A stretch of 64,000 nucleotides of DNA from Paenibacillus sp. ACRRY (GCF_022346995.1 NZ_JAKRNM010000001.1:1302001-1366000), one strand, 5' to 3'. Shown: positions 53,889-63,683, numbered from the stretch's first letter. Notes: generated by a model not told the origin, from the sequence alone. Translations and numbers: made by a program.

Positions 53889-54634
53889 TAGTGCTCATTC
53901 CCTTCTTGTGGTTCCGATGAGACCAACCGTGAATAGATGGCATCAGCGGAAAATGCAATGTGACGTTTCATCGTATCTCGTGATTTCACCGGATCACGTG
54001 ACTTCAGTGCTTCAAGGATCTCGGTATGTACTCCTTGGTTAAGGACCCGAATGTTCTCATCGTATGGCATCAGATCCAGTGCAGGGTTGATCTTGGTTCG
54101 AATCTGTCTGACTGCCGTTTCCAGGTAAGGATTCCCTGATGCCTTGGCAATTGTCAGGTGAAACTTGACGTCCAGTGCCCTGAACCATTCCCGTGTACAT
54201 TCTGGCTCGGTACTCTGTTTGATGTAACCTTCCAGCAGTTCCAGTTCGCCTGCGGTGATCCGCTCAGCAGCCAGAAAAGCGCCTTCCGGCTCCACGATTG
54301 TCCGATATTCAAACACATGTAACATCTGATCCCAGTCACGCATGATTTCTTCCTTGGTTCTTTTGTGTGCATTGGCCGTGATGGGAAGTACGAATGTTCC
54401 TCCCTTGGCACCAACACGTTTTTCAATCAATCCCTTACTCTCAAGAGCAGATAAGGCTTCACGAACCGTAATTCGGCTTGCATTGAAAATTTCGGCAAGT
54501 TCACGTTCCGAAGGGAGCTGATCTTCACTCATGATTTCTTTAAGGATAATAGCTTCCTCCAACTGTTCTCTGATGAACTCACTGACCTTTATTGCAGAAA
54601 CTTTCTCAAACTGGAAAGTCGCTTGGTTGAACAT
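53888..54634 (-). CDS. GntR-family (FadR subfamily) transcriptional regulator
   Basis: A 248-residue regulator: winged HTH (SEFIREQLEEAIILKEIMSEDQLPSERELAEIFNASRITVREALSALES) and a FCD helical effector domain. First gene of the peptide-utilisation operon (GntR, M20, SBP, DppB, DppC, S9, small protein), therefore probably autoregulated and responding to a peptide-derived acid or amino acid. GGAGTG lies before ATG 54634. The operator was not clearly identified. Confidence 0.9.
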   Translation of the reverse strand: MFNQATFQFEKVSAIKVSEFIREQLEEAIILKEIMSEDQLPSERELAEIFNASRITVREALSALESKGLIEKRVGAKGGTFVLPITANAHKRTKEEIMRDWDQMLHVFEYRTIVEPEGAFLAAERITAGELELLEGYIKQSTEPECTREWFRALDVKFHLTIAKASGNPYLETAVRQIRTKINPALDLMPYDENIRVLNQGVHTEILEALKSRDPVKSRDTMKRHIAFSADAIYSRLVSSEPQEGNEH

Positions 54635-54782
54635 ATCAACACTCCGATCGATATAATGTCTAAACCTTATACCATTAAACTCTTACTCATAATATAATTC
54701 CGACTAAACAGATATGCAATGATTTTTTTTCAAAATATCACAATTTTTTTTGAATCCGACGAAAATCCCTAACCTAATAACG

Positions 54783-54814
54783 AAAAAGACGCTGCCGATT
54801 TACAGCAGCGTCTT
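54783..54814 (-). terminator. Terminator of the Gfo/Idh/MocA operon
   Basis: AAGACGCTGC / GCAGCGTCTT stem (54786-54795, 54805-54814), T tract on the minus strand. Confidence 0.85.
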
Positions 54815-54847
54815 CCCATTCGTTTAATTTGTGGTGCTTCGAAACAA

Positions 54848-55939
54848 TTAGTTTTGCTCGTTCAAGTACACTGCTTTTCCCGTGCGGGCAGATTCATAGA
54901 GAGCTTCGAGAATTTGCGATACAACCAGAGCTTGTTTAGGTGTAACTACAGGCTCTAGATCCTTATCGATAGCTTCAATCCATTTTCTCATCTCCACATC
55001 TGGCGCACTTTCCGACTTCCCGTCGTAGAACGCTACTCCGTCTGCACTAAGCGAGATCTCATTTGTATAGAGACGGCTGAATTTCTCGCCGTTAATGCGC
55101 AGGCCGTTCTTCATGTCGGCACCAGCTTCCGTTCCGCTAAGGCTGCATTTTGCTTCATCCACATCCAGGGAATTTAGCGCCCAGCTGGATTCGAGCATAA
55201 TGGTCGCACCATTTTCCATAACGATCATGCCGAAGGCGGAATCTTCAACCGAGAATTTCTTCGGATCCCACGGGCCCCATGCATTTGCTGCATTTTCTTT
55301 TTGGGATAGTTCATGATAGGTCGTGCCCAGAACTACTTTGGGTTTGTAATTGTCCATCATCCAGAGTGTCAGGTCCAGTGCATGTGTACCGATATCGATC
55401 AATGGTCCGCCGCCTTGTTTTTCTTCATCGAGGAAAACACCCCACGTTGGTACGGCTCTTCTGCGAATCGCATGTGCCTTGGCATAATAGATCGATCCCA
55501 GTTCGCCTGCTTCGCACATTTGTTTCAGGTATAAGCTATCTTCCCTGAAGCGGTTATTGTATCCAATGGTCAGCTTTTTACCTGTACGTTCAGCTGCTTC
55601 AAGCATGCTCTGTGCTTCAGCGGATGTCTTCGCCATCGGTTTTTCACACATGACGTGTTTGCCAGCTTCAAGCGCAGCAATGGAGATTTCAGCATGCGAA
55701 ATATTCGGCGTGAGTACATGAACGATATCAATCGTTTCATCCTTCAACAGCTCCTGATAATCCGTATATACTTCGGCTTCGGCACTGCCATATTTCTCTT
55801 TGGCTTCTTCAGCACGTTCAGGAACGATATCACAGAATGCAACCAGTTCAACATTATCTAGCTTACTCAAACTTGGCAGATGCTTGCCATTCGCAATTCC
55901 GCCACATCCAACAATCCCGATTCGATACACTTTACTCAT
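54848..55939 (-). CDS. Gfo/Idh/MocA family oxidoreductase
   Basis: A NAD(P)-dependent sugar or cyclitol dehydrogenase of about 363 residues: Rossmann start IGIVGCGGIANGKHLPSL, cofactor-binding GKHVMCEKPMAKT (EKP motif), and a C-terminal beta-sheet domain with GGGPLIDIGTHALDLTLWMM (catalytic Asp/His in a GxHxxD-type block). Starts 55945 and 55939 both possible; GAGGGTG is ten bases before ATG 55939. The gene overlaps the AraC stop codon, hence coupled. The substrate is a sugar not told from sequence. Confidence 0.88.
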   Translation of the reverse strand: MSKVYRIGIVGCGGIANGKHLPSLSKLDNVELVAFCDIVPERAEEAKEKYGSAEAEVYTDYQELLKDETIDIVHVLTPNISHAEISIAALEAGKHVMCEKPMAKTSAEAQSMLEAAERTGKKLTIGYNNRFREDSLYLKQMCEAGELGSIYYAKAHAIRRRAVPTWGVFLDEEKQGGGPLIDIGTHALDLTLWMMDNYKPKVVLGTTYHELSQKENAANAWGPWDPKKFSVEDSAFGMIVMENGATIMLESSWALNSLDVDEAKCSLSGTEAGADMKNGLRINGEKFSRLYTNEISLSADGVAFYDGKSESAPDVEMRKWIEAIDKDLEPVVTPKQALVVSQILEALYESARTGKAVYLNEQN

Positions 55940-56876
55940 ATCCATTCACCCTCACTTTTGATTTGGTTTGTTTCATCTTCCGAAAAGCAGACGGGGTCAT
56001 CCCCAGGCGCTTGCGGAAGACGGCATGCAAATAGTTGGCATTGGTAAAACCGGAGACAAGCGCAATTTGTTCAATTGATCCATTGCTTTCCTCCAGATTG
56101 CGGCACACCGCGCCAAGGCGAATATCCTCCAGCACACGGCTGAACGGCATTCCTGGCTGCACCTGATAAAATATCCGCTGCAGTTGTCTGGTGCTGATAT
56201 GTAGCTTCTCTGCCACATTCTCCAGTGTTACGGCATTAGAATAGTTGGCCTCCATATACTGGACAGCGTATTCATACCTGTACATGGACATATCCCGCTC
56301 CGGTGCTTCAACCCGGATTTCGCCGTTATCATGGGCACGAACGGTTCTCAGCAGAATGCTGATCACAAGCTGTTTAATGGATGTATAATACCCGATCAGT
56401 TTACGATCACATGCTTCATACGCTTCCAAAAAACAGTTCATGGCCCGGTGATAATCATGCACCGGAACGAGGGGCAGCGCCTTGAGCTTGGCGATCGTTT
56501 CCTCGGATTCTGCGGCTTCCCACGGATCTACATCCTCTCTGGGCTGCTCGACAATATCCACATGAAGACACAGTTCATCCATGTCCTCATCGGCATCAGC
56601 CTCCTGATAGTGAACGACGCCAGGCCCGGTCAAATATAGCATGCCTTCGGACAAGGAATGCATCTGGTCTCCCAAGATGACTTTGCCCTTGCCCCGCGGA
56701 ATAAAATGAAATTCAAATTCCGCATGGTTATGAAAATCAACGATTCGACCTGCCGGAAATGACGTCAAGTGAAATCGTAAAACCCGTATTTCGTAATGTC
56801 CCCAAGCAATGGATATGTCCAAACGCTCGAGGAGATCCTGTCGTTCAAGCATTTTTTCAAAAGGATATCGGTTCAA
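55932..56876 (-). CDS. AraC-family regulator with cupin sensor domain
   Basis: A 314-residue regulator with an N-terminal cupin (RIVDFHNHAEFEFHFIPRGKGKVILGDQMH, conserved His cluster; LYLTGPGVVHYQEAD) and C-terminal HTH pair (VTLENVAEKLHISTRQLQRIFYQ; IEQIALVSGFTNANYLHAVFRKRLG). Probable local controller of both Gfo/Idh/MocA dehydrogenases between which it sits. Start TTG 56876, with GGGAGG seven bases upstream. Confidence 0.88.
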   Translation of the reverse strand: MNRYPFEKMLERQDLLERLDISIAWGHYEIRVLRFHLTSFPAGRIVDFHNHAEFEFHFIPRGKGKVILGDQMHSLSEGMLYLTGPGVVHYQEADADEDMDELCLHVDIVEQPREDVDPWEAAESEETIAKLKALPLVPVHDYHRAMNCFLEAYEACDRKLIGYYTSIKQLVISILLRTVRAHDNGEIRVEAPERDMSMYRYEYAVQYMEANYSNAVTLENVAEKLHISTRQLQRIFYQVQPGMPFSRVLEDIRLGAVCRNLEESNGSIEQIALVSGFTNANYLHAVFRKRLGMTPSAFRKMKQTKSKVRVNGYE

Positions 56877-56897
56877 TATCGTACCTCCCCAACCAGC

Positions 56898-57902
56898 CTA
56901 AGCTTTCAAATCACGGAGGGAGATCCTGCGTCCTTCCTTGGCAGAGGTGTTGGCAGCTTCCATCAGGCGTGTCAGCTCGGCGGCAATCTGCAGATTCTCA
57001 GCAGCCAAGGAATTGTTCTGAATATGGGAAATCCACTGCCTGAATGCGCTTTCTCTTTTCTCCAGCAACGGAAGCTCAGTCCACTCCTTAACCGCCTCTG
57101 TACCCACATTGGTCCGGATCAGCAGCCTGTCGTCAGGTGTACCATACAACAAGGTCCCTTCCGTACCATGAACTTCAATGGTAAATGGCGAGTGACTGTT
57201 CACAAAACCGGCCTCAACCACGCCGATCGCTCCAGAATCCGTAAATAGGGTTGCAACTGCATTATCTTCTACCTCTTTGCCAGTGACATAGCCGAAATTG
57301 GCACTCACGCCTGTCACTTCCTGGCCCAGAAAGAGTCTGGTTAGATACATCGGATGGCACCCCAGGTCAATCATAGCACCTCCCTGACATTCCTCCAAGT
57401 TATAAAAATGCTGAGGAAGCCAGTCTGCAATTGCTCCATTATGAGACAGGCGAACTCGGACATAAGTCACTTTTCCGAGCAAACCTTGCTGAAGCACATC
57501 CTGGATGGTTAACGTGTACCCGTCATTCAGACGTGGTAAGGACACCGTCATTTTGACTCCCTGCTCACGGACTTCAGCCAGGATGGCATTCACCTCTTTT
57601 ACCGTTGAGGCAATGACTTTTTCCGTGAAAATATGTTTACCTGCTTTTGCAGCAGCGGTGATGACGTCCTTGTGGTCACGGGTAGGTGCATCCACGATCA
57701 CGGCGTCAATATCCTTCTGTGCCAGCATCTCTTCAAGAGATGAAAAGTAGGGGACATTCAGTCGTTCGGCAGCTTCCTTCCCTCGCTCGGAATTGTCATC
57801 CCATACCGCTGCAATTTCAGTGTCTTCATGTTCCTGAGCCTGCTTGATATAATCCCATGCGTGCACATGCCACAAGCTTATTTTACCAATTCGAATGGTC
57901 AA
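56898..57902 (-). CDS. Gfo/Idh/MocA family oxidoreductase, atypical EKV motif
   Basis: A 334-residue relative of the dehydrogenase at 54848, with N-terminal ISLWHVHAWDYIKQAQ, and FTEKVIASTVKE where the usual EKP carries Val in place of Pro; the later block GGAMIDLGCHPMYLTRLFLG holds the catalytic Asp/His. The altered motif may affect cofactor handling or mean a slightly different fold. Start TTG 57902, with GGAGG nine bases upstream. First gene of its operon. Confidence 0.85.
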   Translation of the reverse strand: MTIRIGKISLWHVHAWDYIKQAQEHEDTEIAAVWDDNSERGKEAAERLNVPYFSSLEEMLAQKDIDAVIVDAPTRDHKDVITAAAKAGKHIFTEKVIASTVKEVNAILAEVREQGVKMTVSLPRLNDGYTLTIQDVLQQGLLGKVTYVRVRLSHNGAIADWLPQHFYNLEECQGGAMIDLGCHPMYLTRLFLGQEVTGVSANFGYVTGKEVEDNAVATLFTDSGAIGVVEAGFVNSHSPFTIEVHGTEGTLLYGTPDDRLLIRTNVGTEAVKEWTELPLLEKRESAFRQWISHIQNNSLAAENLQIAAELTRLMEAANTSAKEGRRISLRDLKA

Positions 57903-58122
57903 ATCGTCTTACCTCCTAGTATATAATATCCTGACATCTAAATATAAGTTATCACAGACTTCATTACATTTTAATAGAAACAGGCGACAACAAATATATA
58001 AAATTACGACATCCTATTCAGAGTCGTCATTCTGAGTTCAACAAAATAGGAAGGCACCTTCTCCACGATATTGCGTGTTAGAAGCCGTAATGTTTGGGTT
58101 ACAAGGCCAGCCATGTAAATCT

Positions 58123-58159
58123 AAAAAAACAGGTGCTCATGCAAATGCATGGGCACCTG
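58123..58159 (-). terminator. Terminator of the large secreted protease gene
   Basis: CAGGTGCTCATGC / GCATGGGCACCTG arms with one wobble, T run on the minus strand. The 302-base gap 57903-58204 also holds the promoter of the Gfo operon; no other gene was found. Confidence 0.85.
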
Positions 58160-58204
58160 GTCTTGATCCAATTACAGATTTTGACTCATGATTTCATTTG
58201 AGAT

Positions 58205-61200
58205 TTAAGGAAGCAAGTTCTCTTCGCCAGGTGACTCTGGTTCTGGCTCGAGTTCGGGTTCCGGTTCAGGGGTGTTCTCTTCCCCGGCAGTTACGTATAA
58301 CCGGCCTGGTGCTTCGGTCTCGATTTTGTTGCCCGCTGCATCCTGAACGCGAATAACAATGACTCCACCCTCAAGGACTAACGAGGAAGGTGTAGTATAT
58401 GTGACCGTATAATGACCAGGCTCTGTTTCCACTAGTGGAATCTCCGATCCGCCTTCTGCATTCAGATTCAGTGGCAGCTGGATTCTGAATGCAGCCTGCA
58501 GTCCTGGAGCACTGTCGAAGGAGACTGTCACGGTTTCTCCCGAAGCAATTCGTACGTCTTCGGCAGGTGCAATATTGGTCAACTCAGGCAGCGTGGTTTC
58601 CACATAAACCTTACGGGTTAGCGTTGTTTTATTGCCCGCGACGTCCGTCGCAATGACCGTAATCGTGTTCTCGCCTTCATTGACGAGAATACGATGACTG
58701 AAGCTTCGGTCTCTCTCCAACTTGACTGTCTCGCCGTTTACCGTAACCTTGTTGAGGAATTGATCCACTGCGCTGCCCGTAACATGCACTACTTCAGCGT
58801 TGGTTCGGCTTCCTTCCTCAGGCGTAATAAGAGTTAACTGCGGCGGCGTTTGATCTTGGATAATGACAACGGGAAGCGAGCGATCCGTTACTTTTCCATC
58901 AATGATTGCCTCTGCAGTAAAGGCATTGACCCCCGAACGAAGTTTGGCGTCAAACTTGAACGTTCCGTTGGTTACCGTTGTTGTCCCTGCGACATCTTTG
59001 CCATTGTAGATTTTGATCTGAGCTCCATTCGCCGGAGAAGTACCGGATACGGTGAATGTCGATTTATTCGAATAGGTATTGCTTGGTGGAGTAATAACTG
59101 GTGCGTTTACCGGATATCTCACCACCGCCCGAACCATATAGTTCCCTTCTTCTGTCGGTGCTGTGCTCCACACGCCGCTTACGCGCTGCCAGCTTCGCCC
59201 GGCATTGGTGCCGTTCTCATCGGTAGCTAGTCCTGGCGCACTTGTCCCTGCTACGGATTGTACATACACGATATAGAAATCTCCGCTCGTGATGACTGGT
59301 TCAGGGAATTCAACGCTGGTCCACTGATCGTTGCGCAGTGCTGTTCCGTCATACGGTCCTGCCAGTAAACGTCCAGGTGCTCCATCTGCTCCGGATGCAT
59401 CATAGACAGCATATTGGAATGCGGTTCCACCAGGTACAGGCCACTCTGTGTTCCAGAACCGGAACGATGCGCCCGTTACTTGAGCGGTTGCTTGCTCAGG
59501 TGTCATCCGAACAGCCCAGGCATTATCTGCGGCTACAAAGGCTCTTGCATTCTCCGCTGTACCGTCATCATATGCGATTTCCCCAGGGAAACCGATAAAT
59601 GGCTTCAATGCGACACTCGCATCAGCTGTGCCATTCCCTGGTACTGTCACATTAACGGTTTTACTATAATAGTCTGCAGCTCTGACGGAGACGGTATAAC
59701 TCCCTTCCAGCACATCCAGTACGAAACTGCCGTCCGACCCGGTGCGAACCTCACCGACCTGGGCATCCTCCAGTACCAGCACGGAAGCATCAGCGAGAGG
59801 TTCGCCTGTCCGCTCGTCGGTAACGATACCTTCAATCGTACCATGAGGTATAGCTTCCAGATTGAAATTGGCTTTTGCGCCACTACCATCGGTGATGGTT
59901 ACTGCTTGTGTGCGTGGATAATAACCATAAGCCTCTGCTTTCAATGTATAATCACCCGCCACATGAGTGAAGCTGTATTTCCCTGTGGATGGATCTGTTT
60001 TCACCGAACGTCCGGTTTCAATCACCGTAACCGTTGCACTTGCAGGCAGGCTTTGCGGATTAATAGAACCCGTTTCAGGTTTCTCAGCTTCAGGCTGCTG
60101 CTTGGATTGATTGAATTCTGCTTTATCGGTTCGTGTAACTTTGTACCAGGAATTGTCATAATCCGGTTTTGGCTTGTCACTGCTGAGCGTTACCGAACTA
60201 TCCTGTGTTACCGTCTCCGGAGCAATACTCAAGATGCGGAAATCGTCAATATACCAGCCTGTCTTGACCACACTGCTATCTGAAGTCAGGCGGAATCGGA
60301 ATTGAACTTCGCTTCCAGTCAGCGCACTCAGGTCATAAAATACCGGTGTCCATTGCTTGCCATTCGAATTATGAGAGAACTTGCCCAGCTCTGACCATGT
60401 GCTTCCACCATCAGATGAAGCTTCCACATAGCCAAAATCATATCCGCCCTCAATTTCATACCAGTGGTTGAATGTCAGGGTGGCATCATTGGTATCCGTT
60501 AAATCCACAACGGGTGATACCAATGAATAGTTTGAACCGTTCTCATACGTACTGTCCAGATCAGTTGCCCAAACATTTGGCGGAGAAACGGCACTCGCAG
60601 GTCCATTGACTGGAACGCCGCGTTCCCATTCATCCTTCGTTCCCGAATGGGTCCAGCCATTATCGTCACTTCCGTCAAATTGGTCGACATAAATGTCTTC
60701 CGGCACCTCAACCGAGATGGATACCTCATTCGACTTTTCACTTTCATTACCGCTATAATCCAGAGCCGCAACGGTGTAATAGTACGTTGTATCCGTTACT
60801 GTAGCCGTATCCGTAAATGTTGTCGCTCTTGTATTTCCGATCTCCTCGTATTCGGTGCCCGAAGTTGTCGAACGATACACGACATAAGATTCCAGATCCT
60901 CATCGTCAGGTCCATTCCAGGATAACGCCACATTACCCAAAACGTCAGCCGTAGCGCTCAGCTCTACAGGTGCACCCGGAGCGATATCATCTGGTGATTG
61001 TACAGAGAAGTCATCGATATACCAGCCTGCCTTCTGTACAGAGTTGTCACTGGTCAGATTAAACTGAATGAACACCTGTTGTCCCGCATATTCACGCAGG
61101 TCCACATACTGGGTTTTCCAATCACCGCCTGTGCCCGTAAAGCTTAACAGTTCTTCAAATACATAGTCACTGTCTTCCGTCGCGATGTATACCTTACCGA

Positions 61201-63436
61201 AGTCAATATTGCTCTCCAGATCAAACCAGTGTTTGAACGAGAGTAATGCCCCTTCAGGACTTTCGGTCAGATCAACAGGTGGCGCGAGCAGATAGGTGTT
61301 GCTATTTGCTGCGTACGTACCCTCCAGGTTGGTGGCAATGACCTTCTCTCCGGAGGCTGCACTGCCAGGTCCGCTGATTGGCGCACCCCATACCCATGTG
61401 CTTCCTGTGCCTCCTGTTGTGAAGCCTAGCTGATCTTCTTCAAAATCCTGGACATATCCAGGCTGGACCCCATTGGATACAGCCACTTTGTACACCTGAC
61501 TGTCAAATCCGTTGTTGCCGTAATCGTTAACCCGGATATAATATTCCACGCCTGCAGGTTCAATCAAGAATGCCGGAATGGTAGTCGAATACGTTCCGTC
61601 CTTGCTGTCCCCCGCTATGCGGTCCATCGGCAGATAGACATACTGGCTTGTTCCCGTCGTTTTGGCAAATGCCTCTACGGAGACCACTCCCACATTATCC
61701 GTTACATGAGCCGTCAGCGGAATATCGAGTCCGGTAAAAGCTGAATTCACAGGTGTATGCTGAAGTACCGGTTCTTCCAGATCATCTCCTGCCGTTACTA
61801 CTCGTCCGGATACAGTTCCTATTCCTTCAAGCACGGAACCCACAGCGTCCAAGGCGTTGATAATGCCATGCCCGTAACCGTTGTTGGGCGAGGTCGGATA
61901 TTGACTGTCCGTGCGCGGTGTTGCTGTATCCATAATGATCTGTTCCAGCTGATCCACGCTCAGGGAATGATTGGCCTGAAGCAGTAATGCAGCAAGTGCT
62001 GTCGTATGAGGACCCGCCATGGAAGTTCCATCCCAGCCTCCCTCGTACACTCCGCCAGGAACAGCAGATCGGATATTGACTCCTGGTGCCGAGACTTCCG
62101 GCTTGATCTCATCATATGGAGATGGACCCAGAAGTGAGAATGAGGCCAGATTACCGTTAATATCTGTTGCTCCTGTGGCGAAGCTTTCCGGATAATTTGC
62201 TGGATTCGCAACTGAACCCGGGCCACCTGGATTCGTTAATCTCACATTACCTGCCGAGAACTCAGGGAAAATCTGTGCATCGCGCCAGGCTTGTACCATG
62301 GGCCGGAACCACTCGTCCAGTCCTGCGCCACCACCCCAGGAATTGTTGACCACATCCGGGGCGAGTTCAGGGTGAAGGTTGCCTTCGGCATCCACTGGAG
62401 CTATTAGCCACTGCCCACCGTCCAGGATAATGGCATCGGTAGTTTCCGGATTGAATATCCGCACACCGATCCATTTGGCACCTGGAGCCACACCGATCTG
62501 ATTACTTCCATCTTCCTCTGAACCCACCATCGTACCCATCGTATGTGTACCATGCCCGTCTTCATCCGCAGGCAGGGAAGCGTTACTATGTGGATCATAC
62601 CAGCTAAGCTCTGGGTCAACGATATTACCAGATGCATCGATTCCTCTCCATTTGCTGCGAAGAGCTGGATGATTGTAATCAACCCCACTATCCAAGTTGG
62701 CAACGACGATGCCTGTTCCATCGATCCCTCTCTCCCAAACTGCGGGTGCATTGATATAATCGATATTCCATTCGACATTTTCTGTTGCCAGGTTATCCTT
62801 TGATGCAGATGCAGAGTCCTTGGAAGTTGCTGCATCTTCTTTGGCCGGTGTTTTTGCAGGATCTGCAGCCGGAGCAGCACTTGCCTTTTCTTTGTTCACC
62901 TCAGCTTTTTGCAAGTAACGCGTTTCGTTAGGGAGTACTTTCTCCACTTCAGGCAGCAGAGCAATCTGTTCCATGACTTCCTTGGTACTCGTTACAGCGA
63001 GAGAATTGACGATAAAATAGCTTTTATATTCTTTGACCTTGCCCTGGTCAATTTCCTTCTCGAGATAGCTTTCGAGCGTGTACTGCGTCCGCGAAGCCGT
63101 TTCCCGGAGAGAGCTGACAACCGAATTTCGTACGGACAGCTTGGTCGCTGAAGCCGTCTGTTTCTCGATCGTCGCCTTTTCCATGGCCTGTTTGGAGACC
63201 GCTGACGTGTCGACCTGCTCCTTCATTTTCACAAGATAGGTGACATAGTCGTTATCCTCAAACTGTTTGGTCAATTTCGCGTTGACTTTGGATGTCGAAA
63301 CCTTGGCCAGGCTTGATTTCATGTCGATTTTTTGTGATGTGGAGTTTTCAGCTGAAACCGGATGTACAATCGAAAATGCAAGGAGAAGCGAGAGGCCCAT
63401 GGAGATGGGCTTGCGTAACCGATTAATCTTTATCAA
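58205..63436 (-). CDS. Large secreted S8 serine protease (bacillopeptidase-F-like)
   Basis: A 1743-residue secreted enzyme. In order: signal peptide (about 1-29), propeptide inhibitor I9-like (about 60-175), a Ala/Lys/Ser-rich linker, subtilase domain with D249 (VANLDSGVDYNHP), H295 (DEDGHGTHT), oxyanion Asn N397 (SAGN) and S472 (DGTSMAGPH), Ig-like region, two MAM-like domains ending GWYIDDF, an FN3 between them, two carboxypeptidase regulatory-like units, further Ig-like and chaperone-like beta domains, and a C-terminal EPEPE tail without a recognised anchor. It degrades extracellular protein. TTG 63436 follows AAAGGAG; the preceding leader ORF ends within the start codon. Confidence 0.92.
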   Translation of the reverse strand: MIKINRLRKPISMGLSLLLAFSIVHPVSAENSTSQKIDMKSSLAKVSTSKVNAKLTKQFEDNDYVTYLVKMKEQVDTSAVSKQAMEKATIEKQTASATKLSVRNSVVSSLRETASRTQYTLESYLEKEIDQGKVKEYKSYFIVNSLAVTSTKEVMEQIALLPEVEKVLPNETRYLQKAEVNKEKASAAPAADPAKTPAKEDAATSKDSASASKDNLATENVEWNIDYINAPAVWERGIDGTGIVVANLDSGVDYNHPALRSKWRGIDASGNIVDPELSWYDPHSNASLPADEDGHGTHTMGTMVGSEEDGSNQIGVAPGAKWIGVRIFNPETTDAIILDGGQWLIAPVDAEGNLHPELAPDVVNNSWGGGAGLDEWFRPMVQAWRDAQIFPEFSAGNVRLTNPGGPGSVANPANYPESFATGATDINGNLASFSLLGPSPYDEIKPEVSAPGVNIRSAVPGGVYEGGWDGTSMAGPHTTALAALLLQANHSLSVDQLEQIIMDTATPRTDSQYPTSPNNGYGHGIINALDAVGSVLEGIGTVSGRVVTAGDDLEEPVLQHTPVNSAFTGLDIPLTAHVTDNVGVVSVEAFAKTTGTSQYVYLPMDRIAGDSKDGTYSTTIPAFLIEPAGVEYYIRVNDYGNNGFDSQVYKVAVSNGVQPGYVQDFEEDQLGFTTGGTGSTWVWGAPISGPGSAASGEKVIATNLEGTYAANSNTYLLAPPVDLTESPEGALLSFKHWFDLESNIDFGKVYIATEDSDYVFEELLSFTGTGGDWKTQYVDLREYAGQQVFIQFNLTSDNSVQKAGWYIDDFSVQSPDDIAPGAPVELSATADVLGNVALSWNGPDDEDLESYVVYRSTTSGTEYEEIGNTRATTFTDTATVTDTTYYYTVAALDYSGNESEKSNEVSISVEVPEDIYVDQFDGSDDNGWTHSGTKDEWERGVPVNGPASAVSPPNVWATDLDSTYENGSNYSLVSPVVDLTDTNDATLTFNHWYEIEGGYDFGYVEASSDGGSTWSELGKFSHNSNGKQWTPVFYDLSALTGSEVQFRFRLTSDSSVVKTGWYIDDFRILSIAPETVTQDSSVTLSSDKPKPDYDNSWYKVTRTDKAEFNQSKQQPEAEKPETGSINPQSLPASATVTVIETGRSVKTDPSTGKYSFTHVAGDYTLKAEAYGYYPRTQAVTITDGSGAKANFNLEAIPHGTIEGIVTDERTGEPLADASVLVLEDAQVGEVRTGSDGSFVLDVLEGSYTVSVRAADYYSKTVNVTVPGNGTADASVALKPFIGFPGEIAYDDGTAENARAFVAADNAWAVRMTPEQATAQVTGASFRFWNTEWPVPGGTAFQYAVYDASGADGAPGRLLAGPYDGTALRNDQWTSVEFPEPVITSGDFYIVYVQSVAGTSAPGLATDENGTNAGRSWQRVSGVWSTAPTEEGNYMVRAVVRYPVNAPVITPPSNTYSNKSTFTVSGTSPANGAQIKIYNGKDVAGTTTVTNGTFKFDAKLRSGVNAFTAEAIIDGKVTDRSLPVVIIQDQTPPQLTLITPEEGSRTNAEVVHVTGSAVDQFLNKVTVNGETVKLERDRSFSHRILVNEGENTITVIATDVAGNKTTLTRKVYVETTLPELTNIAPAEDVRIASGETVTVSFDSAPGLQAAFRIQLPLNLNAEGGSEIPLVETEPGHYTVTYTTPSSLVLEGGVIVIRVQDAAGNKIETEAPGRLYVTAGEENTPEPEPELEPEPESPGEENLLP

Positions 63437-63549
63437 ACTTTTCCACTCCTTTTACCCGGTTTTTGTATTATTCTGGTGCTTATGCCCTTCTCAATCAAAA
63501 TCAAAATGGAATGACGGCCTTTGCGGACACCAATAGACGCCCGAATCAT
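63433..63549 (-). CDS. Possible 38-codon leader peptide of the protease gene
   Basis: An open frame from ATG 63549 to TGA 63433-63435 encodes 38 basic residues (MIRASIGVRKGRHSILIL...). The TGA overlaps the TTG start of the protease (63434-63436), and the ribosome binding site of the protease lies inside it. It starts in an ATG-TAA-TG arrangement: a start-stop ATG TAA at 63549-63554 has a perfect AAAGGAGGTGA site (63561-63571) nine bases upstream, and reinitiation would enter the 38-codon frame. Functional status is inference; the sequence arrangement is seen directly. Confidence 0.45.
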   Translation of the reverse strand: MIRASIGVRKGRHSILILIEKGISTRIIQKPGKRSGKV

Positions 63550-63683
63550 TACATAGAGCCTCACCTCCTTTAAAGGTCTGGTTACACAGGCGATATGAAA
63601 CGGTAGCAGCAGATTGTAAGTCTTGGAAGTTTAGAAATGGAAGATTGATAGGCTCAAACATGAGAGTGAATGTCGATAAGCAT

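Noticed and set aside
59414..60283. A 289-residue plus-strand frame inside the protease gene
   Set aside because: Antisense shadow of a long, motif-rich coding region; Cys-rich translation without a family pattern.
63561..63575. CACCTCCTTT resembling the 16S rRNA 3-prime end
   Set aside because: Flanking bases do not match 16S rRNA; on the minus strand it is simply a perfect ribosome binding site.
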